Assembly: GCA_932294295.1 (NCBI GenBank)
Contig: OW028574.1
Span: forward strand, 53,070,797-53,134,796
Length of the DNA stretch: 64,000 nt
Direction: 5' to 3'
From: Alitta virens
Taxonomy: Eukaryota > Annelida > Polychaeta > Phyllodocida > Nereididae
Position numbers and translations under genes: made by a program. This document shows, in pieces, positions 13,019-23,733 of the stretch (position 1 is the first letter of the stretch; each line of letters starts with the position of its first letter). The notes beneath the pieces were generated by a model. That model was given only the letters and a program-made list of their open reading frames with translations. It had not been told where the DNA came from and searched no databases.

Positions 13019-14690
13019 GGTTTTATGAGATTCAAACTTATATAAAAATCTATAACCAAGGAATATTTTCATGTAGACATCATTGTAGTCTCAGCCTTTA
13101 TTAAAGAATCGGCTTCTAATCAAGAAAATACATCAGTTAGACCCTTTTTGCATATAGGCCTACAATACAGATCCAGTTCTGCTCCTATTTTCGCCACTTA
13201 CATGGGCCATTGATACTGTGACTTATTGCAGGACTTAACGCGAAGCAGTAATAAAATAACTCACCAGAAATTACCCCTGATTTCTAAAGGGGTGATGATG
13301 CCAGGTACAAGGGGATTGAAACCCTTCTGGGGTCTATGCTGGGGTCATTTTTGTGCCCCACACCACCCGCGGGCTATACTTGTCAGCAGTCTGATATATG
13401 CGGGCAATTATTTGACTGACTGCTCCAAAGTGGGTATAATTAATCAAAGAGAATAAGACTGCTCTCACGCGAACCTTTCTCTTGTTGAAACTAGAGAAAA
13501 GAAGAAAAGAATATCTCGGACATGGGAGAGCAACCAACACCATAAATAACTGCTTTAACTGGTGTGGGCGATAAAGAAAGAATAGCTACAATTAATTTTT
13601 GACCAGCTTTCTAGAGGGTCTACAATAACATATTGAAGAACTTGAAAATGTGTATACCCAACTTTTAAATTAAATTTCGATCAGTCTTACGGCTACATAA
13701 ACAGTGTAGAGATAGAGAACGACAAGTTATATAACTTATATAAGAATAATGTGTCCCAGATACTTCAGTCATTCTTTACACGACTAAAAATTTCCTACAG
13801 AGTTAGTCGAAAGGTTTGAGGAGCCAGATTATTTTAACCAAAAACGCAGTCAAACATACTTCAGTTGGAAGGGGTGCACAATCTGTAGAGTTATTCGGCA
13901 GTATTTTTATTTTTATTTTTTCAAGGAACTGCAGATGGTTAAGTACACTGCTAAATTAAGGGGGGCATTGGGGTCAAAATTTCTTGTGGGACTCTAAAAG
14001 CAATGTGCATATGGGTTATCCTCACAAGAGACTTCTAAATTAGTGGATAGTAATTCTATTGCTTTGGAAAATCTAAGTGCAGTTTTCAATATTCTACTCT
14101 CGAGAAACTATCAGAGCATGTTTCAGCTGTATGCATATCCTCGACCTTTTACTGAAAATTGATTATTAAGTATAGGGAACAGAGCAGTATTACCAGAAGG
14201 GGGAGTGTTTAATTTGTACCATACAAAGGGGGCGCTACTGAGCTATTGTAATGAGAAAATACCCCATTGCTTCTATTACCCCTCCCCTCAAATTACCCCA
14301 CGTGCTGTGTGTTCACCCCCTGTACCAAACCCACATGACTTAAACGGTCCACTACGCATGCGCGAAAGGAATACAATGGCGATTGTTTGTCAAGTGATTT
14401 TCATTGTTAACCTAAAATGATTGTATTCATGTTCTCACAGTTTTGTAGTTCTTTGTCACGAAAGAGCAAAAAAGGTTTTATTTGACTTGATTTGAGCAAT
14501 GTGTTAACCTGAATAACTTGAATTTGTGACGGTTATTTTGATGTTTTGCCACCAGCAGATGGTCACTAAGAATACAGTGATTTGAGATCTGATTTAAAGC
14601 TCGCCATATTGTATTTATTCAGTAAAATATTATTACAGTGGACTGGACCCCTTAAAACTATCTTGATTTAACGCAACAATCCTATAGGTA
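13019..14690. other. Gene-free stretch
   Basis: I see no gene. The sequence is ordinary AT-rich with no clear element ends. Confidence 0.5.
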
Positions 14691-14693
14691 TTA

Positions 14694-14878
14694 CAGCCAA
14701 ATTCAGGAACAAATCTCATAGGCTTGGAAGCTCAACTCCAGATGACGTAATGTGAATGTAGGACTCTCATTGGATGAGCAATTGCTTTGACCAATGAGAG
14801 TCCAGGGTTCATATGACATCATCTGGAGTTGAGCTTCCAAGTCCAAGAGATTGGGTTCCAACTCTGTGAATTTGGCTG
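14694..14878. mobile_element. Foldback MITE (CAGCCAAATTCA ends), 185 bp
   Basis: The two halves are imperfect inverted repeats over almost the full length. Each half carries CAGCCAAATTCA, then 'CTTGGAAGCTCAACTCCAGA', then 'GGACTCTCATTGG', ending at a short centre. It is flanked by TTA on the left and TAA on the right. The halves differ by small gaps and substitutions, so it is not recent. A shorter sibling lies at 33809-33936 and a half-copy at about 32140-32180. Frames crossing it are not genes. Confidence 0.85.
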
Positions 14879-15900
14879 TAAAGAAGTGTATTATGCTTAA
14901 TGCCCAAATAAGATAACAGTGTTCAGACCATTTCAGCCATTCCCAATGGTGGTCTTCATTGTGGGGTATCACTGTAATGAAAAAATATTTTCTAGCACAA
15001 ATATCGTATTTTTTTTTCGATACAAACCGGGTCCACAATAAAGCCGGTTCAAGAAAAATTACAATAAAAAATGCTAAAAATATCAAAAATGTGTCCTGTT
15101 TCCCTGACCTCATTTCATTCATTTTAATACATAATGAATTGCTTTTTTGTCTCATTTAAATTCAAAACGCACAATAGCTAGCAGTCATTATTGGATATGT
15201 CACTTTTTTCTGTTATAAATCACTACTATCCTAATTTGAAACAGTAGATTCTATGTGGCGTTACAATAAAGCACCCTTTTCATTTAACAGGATTCACAAT
15301 ACAAAGAGTTGTTATAACCTATCATAATTTCAGTGCATTTATGCCAAAAGTGATGGTTTAAAAAAGTGATAAAACTATCTTTATGCAGCCTAGATTGTAG
15401 CTACTTAAAATTTCACTCAGGATGGTAGCTTATGACAAAATACAAACAACGTTATAGTGAAGAAACTATGAATTATTATACTTACAATGATTTGACTGTT
15501 TGAAATAAAAGAAACAGTTTGACCATGTACGTACATCATATAGTACTTTACAAGGAAAGACTGTTAGAAATACAATCTTAATTTGTTCTTAGTTTACAGG
15601 AATTTATGATTATAAAACGAGTGGTTGTTATGAGAACAATCTTGCTGTTATTCCTGAGTATAGGGATTTTTCTTAGCCCTAAACTGCCTGAATAGATGCA
15701 TTCAACAAGAGCAGCTGGAGAACAGACAGGTCATTAACATTTAAAGACATTTACAGACACAATTGAGCAGCGATAGCCTCCAGAAAGAAGCACATGAAAA
15801 GGCTGAGAAGTGAACGATGGCTATTTGAATGTCAGCTCATGCAAATGAAGCTAATAAATAATGTTTTTTCACTCGAACAGCAGCGGATGTTTGAGAGTTT
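14879..15900. other. Gene-free stretch
   Basis: No gene or clear element is seen. The sequence is AT-rich. Confidence 0.5.
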
Positions 15901-15918
15901 TGTTATTGCCACAAAACG

Positions 15919-15954
15919 CTAGGTGGCGCGTTATGCAAGCTCACTAGGTGGCGT
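15919..15954 (+). promoter_or_regulatory. Two tandem CTCF-like motifs
   Basis: CTAGGTGGCGC at 15919-15929 matches the known CTCF core consensus SYAGRKGGCRS at every position. CTAGGTGGCGT at 15944-15954 matches all but the last. They lie in the same orientation 25 bp apart. The motif match is visible; occupancy is inference. Confidence 0.4.
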
Positions 15955-16039
15955 GAGTTATGCGCGCGCCAAAAAAGAAAACAATGTCCGTGCATATTTT
16001 GACCACTATTCTCTTGCTACTGACATTGTGACAATACGA

Positions 16040-16145
16040 GGAGTTGGGGGGGGGGGGGGGCAGGTGACAAGAGGTGACAAGTGAGGTTTTATTTGAGCCG
16101 ACAGGGAAGCTGAGGAAGTTCTCTGCAGGGGGGGGGGGGGGGTAG
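16040..16145 (+). repeat. Poly-G tracts
   Basis: Two uninterrupted G runs of about 14 and 17 bases lie about 70 bp apart, with a shorter partner at 16999-17014. They can form G-quadruplexes. A similar G run is at about 7107-7119. Confidence 0.9.
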
Positions 16146-16739
16146 ATGAGGGGAGGACACGACTCCAGTGACAGGCTCCGCTACAAGACCTCGTGACCGT
16201 CCAGTAATCTGACCTCCGTTATTAGTCCGAGAAAGCCTACTTCATGTGATTGTAGCCAGTATTGTAACTATATCCTGCGCACCTGATTGACAGCGCTAGT
16301 CTGATGGTGGTTGTAGCAATGTGGCATAGCGCGTTCCCTGCAGATACTTACGATTTCTTGTAGTGATTATAGTTATTTGTAACATGTTCATAAGTCGGTT
16401 GAAGTGCAAGACTTACACATTAAATAATAACAAGCAAGTATTTGATTATTATCATCATATACATTAAACAGTAATTCAAAGAAATATTGCACAATACTAA
16501 TACCATGACTAATACTATTTAAATTTAAAGCTGGAAAAAATCATAGTTTTATATGTAAAGTTTTTAAAATGTTCAATCGTGTGAAACTGCAGGCCAATAC
16601 CAGGAATTAAGATATGCAGCGTATATCGAACATATATTTTTTGCTTATGAAACAAACCCTAAATATACATACACTTACTAAATCTTACTCTCTGTACATG
16701 ATAGTGTGTGAAGGTCATCAGTATTTGAGGCGCTACACT

Positions 16740-16935
16740 TACACCTGAGATCAGAGGTTTTCGGACTAGTGGGGCCAGAGGGCTTCCCCAAGGCCCTCTG
16801 GGATCAACACCCAATCCAGTCCTTCCGTCACCTGCCTGACCCAGGGGATCCCCTGATCTGAAGGAATTCCGAGGGAATTACTGAAGACTAGTCAGACTAA
16901 ATGAAAAACCCTGTTTGCCCACCTAGACCTGTTGT
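16740..16935. repeat. Small nested palindromes (possible MITE)
   Basis: CCAGAGGGC is mirrored by GCCCTCTGG within 30 bp (about 16785-16811). GGGGATCCCC sits in a perfect palindrome near 16852. Outer 'GGACTAGT' and 'GACTAGTC' words flank both. No target duplication is clear. Confidence 0.35.
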
Positions 16936-17086
16936 CAGCCACGCCTCTCAGCTTAAAGAAAGATCAGCATTCTCACAGATACAAACACCACAGTAATTGG
17001 GGGGGGGGGGGGGTGCTTTATCCCACAAACACTACAACCAAACTGAACCAATGAAATACTGTGTCCTCTAAATCTCATATTTCACA

Positions 17087-17396
17087 TAGCCCAGCGACCT
17101 AATTATGTACATGCTTTGCAAGTTTACCTAGTCAAACAAAATGATTGGTTAAACTATGTAGACTTAGGAAATCTTCTCTGAAAGATACAAGAGATGCGTT
17201 CAGAATTACTTGCTTGCTTGTCTGAACAAGAATTGCGTAAACACAGCATATGAACATCTAATTATTCTGTAATTTCATTGTTATAATTAGACCTGTAATA
17301 CCATACACCAGCCTATACACTATAAAATAAATTGATTAATTTACTTTAGACGAGTAAACGAGCAAAACGTGTACATAATTAGGTCGCTGGGCTGTG
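17087..17396. mobile_element. MITE with about 50-bp inverted ends (AGCCCAGCGACC)
   Basis: The left arm has 'AGCCCAGCGACCTAATTATG' followed by 'TACATGCTTTGCAAGTTTACCTAGTC'. The right arm, reverse-complemented, reads the same with a few changes ('TACACGTTTTGCTCGTTTACTCGTC'). The interior of about 210 bp is AT-rich with no coding. It abuts SINE-B directly on the right. Confidence 0.8.
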
Positions 17397-17580
17397 AGGT
17401 GACGACACACAGTGTTGATAACGCAAGCCTTAAAAAACTGACGGGCCCGGGTTTGAATCCCATCCCGGGCACCCTTCAAAACCTACATCTCAGTTGGGTG
17501 ATGGTTGCATGAGATGTTAAACTGGTGCCCAGTACTCAGTGTCTATGATGGGGTAAGTAAAATACCACACCCATAGGGTA
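17397..17580 (+). mobile_element. SINE-B copy with tRNA-like head
   Basis: A B-box-like 'GGGTTTGAATCCC' at about 17451-17463 lies in a 'CCCGGG...CCCGGG' stem. It is followed by the SINE-B body: 'CTCAGTTGGGTGATGGTTGC', 'GAGATGTTAAACTGGTGCCC', 'CTCAGTGTCTATGATGGGGT' and 'AATACCACACCCATAGGG'. This copy shows that the dispersed body repeat is a tRNA-derived SINE. The A box is degraded. Confidence 0.75.
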
Positions 17581-18448
17581 AATGCTGTCTGCAAGTAGAT
17601 TGCCTTATTTTTTGGCAAGCGTCTGGTCGCAGTCTACCAAAACTCACGTGGACTATAATGCTGGCCGAACAAAATAGCCCTATGTTCACCGCTCTAGATT
17701 GCTTTGCAAAGAGCATATAATGTCCTAATTTTGGCAGTTTAGTATTTCTTGAATGATAATGAGCAAAATTTAATCGAGGACCATATAGGTCAATATTTCC
17801 TGGGTCAGTTATGCATGATCTCATGTGAGTTGTTTGTTCACAGTGAGTTTCCAGGGACCCGAAGGTCCCGGCCAGAGACAGGGGTAAGTGTATAATCTCA
17901 TAATTATGTCTACCTTCAGACCAATAGCATTGAGACAATATAATACAACAGAAAAATATCTAGTGAATAACCAGATCAGATTGATGGTTGAAATCCAAAA
18001 TAATTTACTCAAAATGACACGCCAGACACTGCAATATATCTAAACTGAAATATACTTCCAAACACATGTAATTGGTACTTCATTGTTGAAATAATGCTGT
18101 GTTTTTTAGTGCAGGTATTATATGGGGAAAATAACCCATTTAAATACCATATTTAAACCCTGATTGTGTTCATAAAGCCTGTAATATTTTTAAAGACATT
18201 CCATGAGCCCAGCAACTTCCTCTGTCCCTGCCTTGTTAATCCCCTTAATTACTCTGATGAGTTCCATCCTGGTTTTGGCAAGAAAAGAAAAAAGACGATA
18301 AAATTATGTGTTAAAAATTTATTTTCTGTTTCCGCTCGAAACTACAAGACATTGGCGCAAATTGGACAAACTCAAATTCCAATAAATCTTTTTGCTATTC
18401 ATTTTGATTTTATTCTATTTTGTGCTTGACATTTTGGGCTACAAGGGA

Positions 18449-18590
18449 TATCCAAGCTAGAAGTATTTGCATGAGACGAGAAATAGGTGGTGTCTTGTAC
18501 TCTGTGCCTATGCTGGGATAGGTAAACGACACCACCTATGGGTTAAATGTGTGTTATGGTGTTCATTGGTTTGGGCGCCAAGCCTTATCA
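18449..18590 (+). mobile_element. SINE-B fragment
   Basis: The order 'TGCATGAGACGAGAAATAGG', 'CTTGTACTCTGTGCCTATGC', 'GACACCACCTATGGGTTAAA' and a terminal 'GCCAAGCCTTATCATCG' matches the SINE-B body and its 3' segment. It runs into the pentanucleotide array. Confidence 0.65.
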
Positions 18591-18676
18591 TCGATAAGAT
18601 AATATAATATAATATAATATAATATAAGATAAGATAAGATAAGATAAGATAAGATAAGATAAGATAAATAAGATAA
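18590..18676. repeat. (ATAAT)n then (ATAAG)n array
   Basis: A short AATAT block is followed by about nine GATAA units. It lies exactly at the 3' end of a SINE-B copy, as is common for SINE tails that seed microsatellites. The same GATAA unit forms an array at 34999-35125. Confidence 0.95.
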
Positions 18677-18959
18677 CTTAAAAAAGAGTTTTGATGAAAT
18701 TGCAATAAATCTTCTTTATGTTTACTGAAGATAGGTTAAATTAAGATCAGATTTATTGCATTGATATTCAGGCTGTTGAGTTTTTCGTGGTTCGGTGTCT
18801 CAAATGATGTCCTTTAGAATTCACAATGGCCGGAGGCAACCCAAATTTCAGCCCCCTTGACACAATACATCATCAGTGAATTTGGTGAGCGCAGCAGAGA
18901 ACACATGCTGGGCATTAAGTGACAATACGTTCACTAGAAACACATTGCCTCTGCTTATT

Positions 18960-19110
18960 CCCTTGCTTTATTAATTTGACGCGGAATAACTCGGTAATTA
19001 CCGAATTCGTTTTCTAATTAACTATCGATTTTAGCATGCATGAGTGGACGCCAAGTTTAATTAGCTTGAGTAACTTTGTAATTAAATCAATCAATTCAGG
19101 AATTCTGCAG
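18960..19110. promoter_or_regulatory. Cluster of TAATTA-type homeodomain words
   Basis: Within 150 bp there are repeated TAATTA/TTAATTA/AATTA words plus ATCGAT and CATGCATG. The composition is suggestive of a homeodomain-binding enhancer, but such words are frequent in AT-rich DNA. Confidence 0.2.
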
Positions 19111-19341
19111 TTTCTCCCACTAATGTGCTGAATCAGTCTATTCTTGTGTGTCATGCATCAATCTTTTTTTTTTTTTTTGCTAGAATTTAAAATTAATTAC
19201 CCCCTTGTTTTGAGGTAGTATGCCGTGTCGCACATTTTCAATTAAAGAGCAAAAATATGTTTTAATTTAGAAACTTCAGGAACGAATAAGACAATTCCTA
19301 TAGGCATGGGAAAAATGGAAGCATTTTGGAAAAAATGTAAG

Positions 19342-19905
19342 TTTGAGTTTTGAGTTTGTTTATTTGCACCAAACAAAGTGAGTACATTTTGCAAATTATA
19401 TTCAACATAGTAACAATATATAACATATCAGATTGGTGCAAGGGATACACCCGAGTATCATATACTATCACCCGATAGGGTGGGTGCTCCCTTTTATAAA
19501 AGTTTAATCAAAATGAAAAATAGTTAATAATAGTTAATAAGTATATGATGCCCTATACATAAAGTTAGGCTATTCACTCATTGCAATCTAATGTAGTAAG
19601 TCTTATTAGTTTATGTAAACTTATCATTTATGCTGATAATATGAATCCTGCAAAGCATGAATTCAGTTTGCACTTATTGTCTGAACTGGGGAACTGGTCT
19701 ATAACCCAATGCTAATTTTGTAGTGTTTACAACGTTCCCAATCATGCAGGCAACACACAACACTTAAACAATGCTATATATATTATACTTTCCATGTGGT
19801 TAGATATTTGTTATAGTAAATTTTGAAAATGTTGTTGTTGCTCTATGTCAAATTTTTGATGAGCTCAATAAATTAAATTAAATTGAATTGATTTGAATTA
19901 TAAGA
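19342..19905 (-). mobile_element. Decayed LINE 3' remnant (low certainty)
   Basis: The minus strand ends 'GGTGCAAATAAACAAACTCAAA...', a typical non-LTR 3' terminus with a short repeated tail. Near 19865-19905 an (AAATT)n-like stretch follows 'GAGCTCAATAAA', possibly a second element end on the + strand. No reverse transcriptase reading frame is visible. Confidence 0.4.
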
Positions 19906-19944
19906 TTGTTTAGGTTAGTTTTCTACTGAATTAGGCCTCCTGTA

Positions 19945-20020
19945 CGCAACAGAGTGTGACAGTTAGTGATGTAGCAGCACTGGAACACTTCCTTGTTTCA
20001 GACAATAACACAATTCAATA
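19945..20020. repeat. Dispersed repeat, copy 1 (GGAACACTTC type)
   Basis: 'CAACAGAGTGTGACA' and 'CACTGGAACACTTCCTTGTT' followed by 'CAGACAATAACACA' reappear in the same order at about 36572-36662. The family is unknown. Confidence 0.55.
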
Positions 20021-20539
20021 TGAGACATCTCTTTTGTGTATATATTTGGCAAATTGCTGTATTGAGGAGATTATACATTTTTCACTTAGTACAGTTTCAA
20101 TTGAACGAATCTCATTTCAAAATTAGACTAAAGTTTGATTTAAATCAATGCTTAAGCCTTTGAAAAAATAATTGAAATATGAAATCCATTCTCGCTTGTC
20201 AGTTTAAAATGACTGATCGCGTGGACAGGAAACAATTTTTTTTAAATAATCGGTAAAAAAAGAAACGAAACTAGATTCATGTGGCGACACGATAGGAATT
20301 TGGCAAGAAAAATCTGTGCTTAATTTAGAGTTAATGGACATTATGAAACGGAAACATGCAAAGAGGAAGTGGCTGCAGCAGCCATGTTGGGACAATCTAA
20401 CATCTGGGAGATGCCAAGAACATAATTGATGTCACTAACTGAAAACGACAGGAGTTAACCCAGGCTGTGACAATTACTCATTGGGCGATAATTAGCAGAG
20501 GAAATCCGAAGAATCGGCCATGATGGCAACCATTGTTGT

Positions 20540-20638
20540 CACGTGGTTACATCCGGGTTACTGATCGGGTTGTGACGCACGAAGAACCCCTCGTGGTGTG
20601 CACGTGCCACGACCAATTACAATCAATTACAACACGTG
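20540..20638. promoter_or_regulatory. Three CACGTG E-boxes
   Basis: CACGTG occurs at 20540-20545, 20601-20606 and 20633-20638 within a locally GC-richer segment that also contains TGTGACGCACG and repeated CAATTACAA words. CACGTG is the canonical bHLH (USF/Myc/Clock) site. Three within 100 bp is unusual here. No gene start is visible nearby. Confidence 0.35.
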
Positions 20639-20844
20639 GTGTTTGGGGTTCATTGGGATGCCCCCTCCCCCCAGTTTAAATGAGAACAATTTTAAATGAT
20701 TTGAGGTCGTTAAAATGGTTAGATTGATTAAGCAGCATTAAAAAAAACAGCCTTTGGTGAAATTACTCCAAATGGGCAGGTGAGCCATTGTTTCATAAGA
20801 CGTTTTGAAGACAGGATGACCAAAATGCTGCAAAGAATATCCCT

Positions 20845-20930
20845 GATAGCATTTCAAATCGGCCCAGCATCGTTTCCATATAGGCCAGTGTCGTTACAAC
20901 AAAACTATTTGGAATGCTATCCTGGATGCA
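20845..20930. mobile_element. Short inverted repeat with GATAGCAT ends
   Basis: The left end is 'CCCTGATAGCATTTCAAATCGG' shortened, and the right end is 'TTTGGAATGCTATCCTGG'. The ends are inverted to each other with 'CGGCCCAGCATCG' inside. Related copies cluster at 25.2-26.8 kb. Confidence 0.6.
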
Positions 20931-21018
20931 TAATTATGAAAGTTATTAATTTCTTATAAGATGTATTTTTATTACTCTCAGGTGTATCCCATTTTATCAG
21001 TCCTGATTCTGTTTCTTA

Positions 21019-22113
21019 AGCCCCGTTCCCACATAGCCGAGTTACTCGTAGTCAACTCGTAGTAATAACAAAAATTACGTAACACCCAAAATTCGAGGAG
21101 TTGGCGACGAATTTTTGCGGAAAAAATGACCAGGAGTGACTCGCCGAGTTACTCGCCGAATTACTCGCCGAGTTACTCGGCGGGTTCAGCGAGCGACTCG
21201 CCGAGTACCAGGAGTGACTCGCCGAGTACCAGGAGTAACTCGCCGAGTACCAGGAGTAACTCGCCGAGTACCAGGAGTAACTCGCCGAGTACCAGGAGTA
21301 ACTCGCCGGGTGAAGCAAGGTGTCTACGACAGCGACGAGTCACCCATCGAATGATAGGCCGACGCCAGCCTACCTGCATTCTCAGATGAATATCTCGCTT
21401 AATATTTGGTCTATTTTCAATCCGAAAACGCGTATGGAATCAGTATGATTTATACTACAATTCAGTCCTGATTTGACGAAAATCGGATTAATATAAATGG
21501 AGCAGCAGCCACCGCAAGACAACTGCCTTCTCAGACAAATATCTCGCTTAATATTCGGGTTTTTTTAAATCCGAAAATACGTATGGAATCACTATGAATT
21601 ATACTACAAAACAATCTTTATTTGACGAAAATCGGACTGATATTAGAGGAGCAGCGGCCTTTTATATTATATACGACCCCCTACGCTGATGATGGATGTA
21701 CTAAAGGTAGAACTCGACGAGTTACTCGGTGAGTTACTCCTACAACTCGCCGAGTTACTCCTCGCACTCCTGAGCATCCCCCCCGAGTGTAATACGAGCG
21801 AAAATAGCGCCGAGTAACTCGCCGAGTTCGAGGAGTAACTCGGCGAGTTCGAGGAGTAACTCGGCGAGTCATGGCCGAGTTTTTGGACTCCTGGATAATT
21901 CGCCGAGTGTGCCGTGCAGCACGGCATACTCGGGAGACTCGGCCTACTTGGCTCCAAATCTCACGAGTTCGCTACGAGACTCAGGAGTTACTCGCCGAGC
22001 ATCTCTCGAGTGCGAGGAGTAATCGCCGAGTTTAGTAAGAGTTGGGACCGAGAGGCATGTTACGTAATACTACGAGTTGACTACGAGTAACTCGGCTATG
22101 TGGGAACGGGGCT
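21019..22113. mobile_element. Foldback element 1 (ACTCG-rich), 1095 bp, Harbinger-like
   Basis: The terminal inverted repeat of about 46 bp begins AGCCCCGTTCCCACATAGCC, continues with CGAGTTACTCGTAGTCAACT and then TTACGTAACA. Both ends match over the first 46 bp. TTA lies immediately outside each end (21016-21018 and 22114-22116), an exact 3-bp duplication as made by PIF/Harbinger transposases. The interior consists largely of ACTCG/CGAGT words on both strands, including a tandem array of five to six 21-bp units with ACCAGGAGTAACTCGCC at about 21206-21310. Two related 90-bp blocks with CGCTTAATATT near 21390 and 21545 are duplicated. No transposase is present, and the R/S/P-rich frames are products of the words. 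Confidence 0.8.
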
Positions 22114-23028
22114 TTAGTCATGATCATGTACGTTGATGTACAATGGTAAATTGTATGAGCAAAAGGGGTCATCATATAGTATTTTGAAACAACTCTTTAT
22201 ATTTACATTAAATAAAGCCACCTTGATCATTTCCAATAATATAACAAGAATCCAAAAATATATATTGCCAGTTGCACATTTCAATAAGTAATGTCTTTGT
22301 TGGCTTTTCTGCTTCAGGAAAAGAACAGATACAATGTGTGCTGTGGGAAAACGTCTGAATATAGGATTATAGTCTGTCCACCCCCTTACAACACACAAAA
22401 GCACTCGTCTTAGTCTGTAAGCTAAATAAACTATTCTGTAAGATGTTTAAGCAACGTGGACAAAGGCCTAGCAACTCTCCTCCTGAGCCCTCTCGGGGCA
22501 TGGCAAAATAAGCCCCAGTGTGTGCTTAACCCTGTTTTAAACTGTGGCCTTTCTGAAATCCCTGAAAGATCTGCAAGAACTCTGTGAGTGACTTAACAAT
22601 AGGACTGACCAGGGCACCTGCAGGGCTAGGTGTCAACAAAAGGTGTTGGTCAAAAGTAGTCATGCAACCTGCCACTCAGCAATAGTGAAAGCCTAGCTAG
22701 CATCCAGGTCTCAGTTGGCTGCAATAAGACAGACCCAGTGTCAACAAGCATGGGCCGGAGGCATGGGCTAGAGGCTCACGGCAGAGCCAGTCAGGTCAAT
22801 CCCAGGTCACAGGGGGTCTGCTCCCCGCCCTACTTCTGTTGACTTGGCTAATTACCCGCCTAGGGCCAATGATGTTAAACATTTACCAACCCCAGCCACC
22901 TATTGATCACATCATATTCATATTTGGCCACAAGTGGAGCAGCTTAAACAGCAGCCAGGGCATCACTTCGTCTGCTCTTATTTATTGAAGTCATCTCCTA
23001 TTACCAATATCACTTATAGCGAGTAATC
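22114..23028. other. Gene-free stretch
   Basis: No exon or element can be supported. GC content rises at 22440-22880 without an open frame. Confidence 0.5.
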
Positions 23029-23029
23029 A

Positions 23030-23460
23030 ATTCTTTGCTTTCACTTATTGTGAGCAATCCACCCTCTGCTCTAACTTATTGTGAGCATCCATCCTCTGCT
23101 CTCTGAGCAATCCATCCTCTGCTCTCACTTATTGTGAGCATCCATTCTCTGCTCTCTGAGCAATCCACCCTCTGCTCTCACTTATTGTGAGCATCCATCC
23201 TCTGCTCTCTGAGCAATCCACCCTCTGCTCTCACTTATTGTGAGCATCCATACTCTGCTCTCTGAGTAATCCATCCTCTGCTCTCACTTATTGTGAGCCA
23301 TCCATCCTGCTCTCACTTATTGTGAGCAATCCATCCTCTGCTCTCACTTATTGTGAGCCATCCATCCTCTGCTCTCACTTATTGTGAGCCATCCATCCTC
23401 TGCTCTCACTTATTGTGAGCACTCCATCCTCTGCTCTCACTTATTGTAATCCTTTTCTGA
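23030..23460. repeat. About 31-bp minisatellite (TCTGCTCTCACTTATTGTGAGC)
   Basis: Units of 'CCATCCTCTGCTCTCAC' plus 'TTATTGTGAGCAAT' alternate with a shorter version lacking the 'ACTTATTGTG' part (CTCTGAGCAATCCA). CTCAC/GTGAG pairs give each unit a small hairpin. Degenerate units continue to about 24050, with SINE-A inserted among them. Confidence 0.95.
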
Positions 23461-23534
23461 GTACACAATAACTTACTCTAACTTATTGTGAAACATTCTT
23501 AGATTCTTACGCTACCCTCACTCATTGTGAGCAA

Positions 23535-23721
23535 GGGGGCGGGGGCCTAGCTCAGAGGTAGCGCTCTTGGCTTCCAAACGCTGGGTCCCGGGTTCGATTC
23601 CCAGTCGAGCCTAAGTTGGATGGCTGTTTCATCCTTTGTCTCATTGCCATGGTCTCTGCCTGTCCTAATTAGCCCAACTGGTGCAGAAATACAGTACGTA
23701 AAGCCCTAATCACCCACCCAC
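23535..23721 (+). mobile_element. SINE-A, full-length, 187 bp
   Basis: It starts GGGGGCGGGGGCCTAGCTCA (A-box TAGCTCAGAGG) and has a B-box GGTTCGATTCC about 35 bp later. It continues with 'AAGTTGGATGGCTGTTTCAT' and ends CACCCACCCA. CATTGTGAGCAA at 23523-23534 and 23722-23733 is a 12-bp target duplication, so it inserted into a minisatellite unit. Confidence 0.9.
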
Positions 23722-23733
23722 CATTGTGAGCAA

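Noticed and set aside
14703..15155. A 150-codon minus-strand open frame
   Set aside because: Nearly half lies over the foldback MITE at 14694-14878, and the rest has no motif or splice signals.
17430..17475. Functional tRNA gene
   Set aside because: Only the B-box arm looks intact; it joins a SINE-B body.
21052..21957. R/S/P-rich open frames on both strands in foldback element 1
   Set aside because: They are translations of the ACTCG/CGAGT word in several frames at once.
23030..23460. CRISPR-like regular repeats
   Set aside because: Units are contiguous and degenerate, without unique spacers, in a eukaryotic-looking sequence; it is a minisatellite.
23535..23610. Functional tRNA gene
   Set aside because: A- and B-box words are present, but the cloverleaf is imperfect and the same sequence continues into a repeated SINE body with target duplications.
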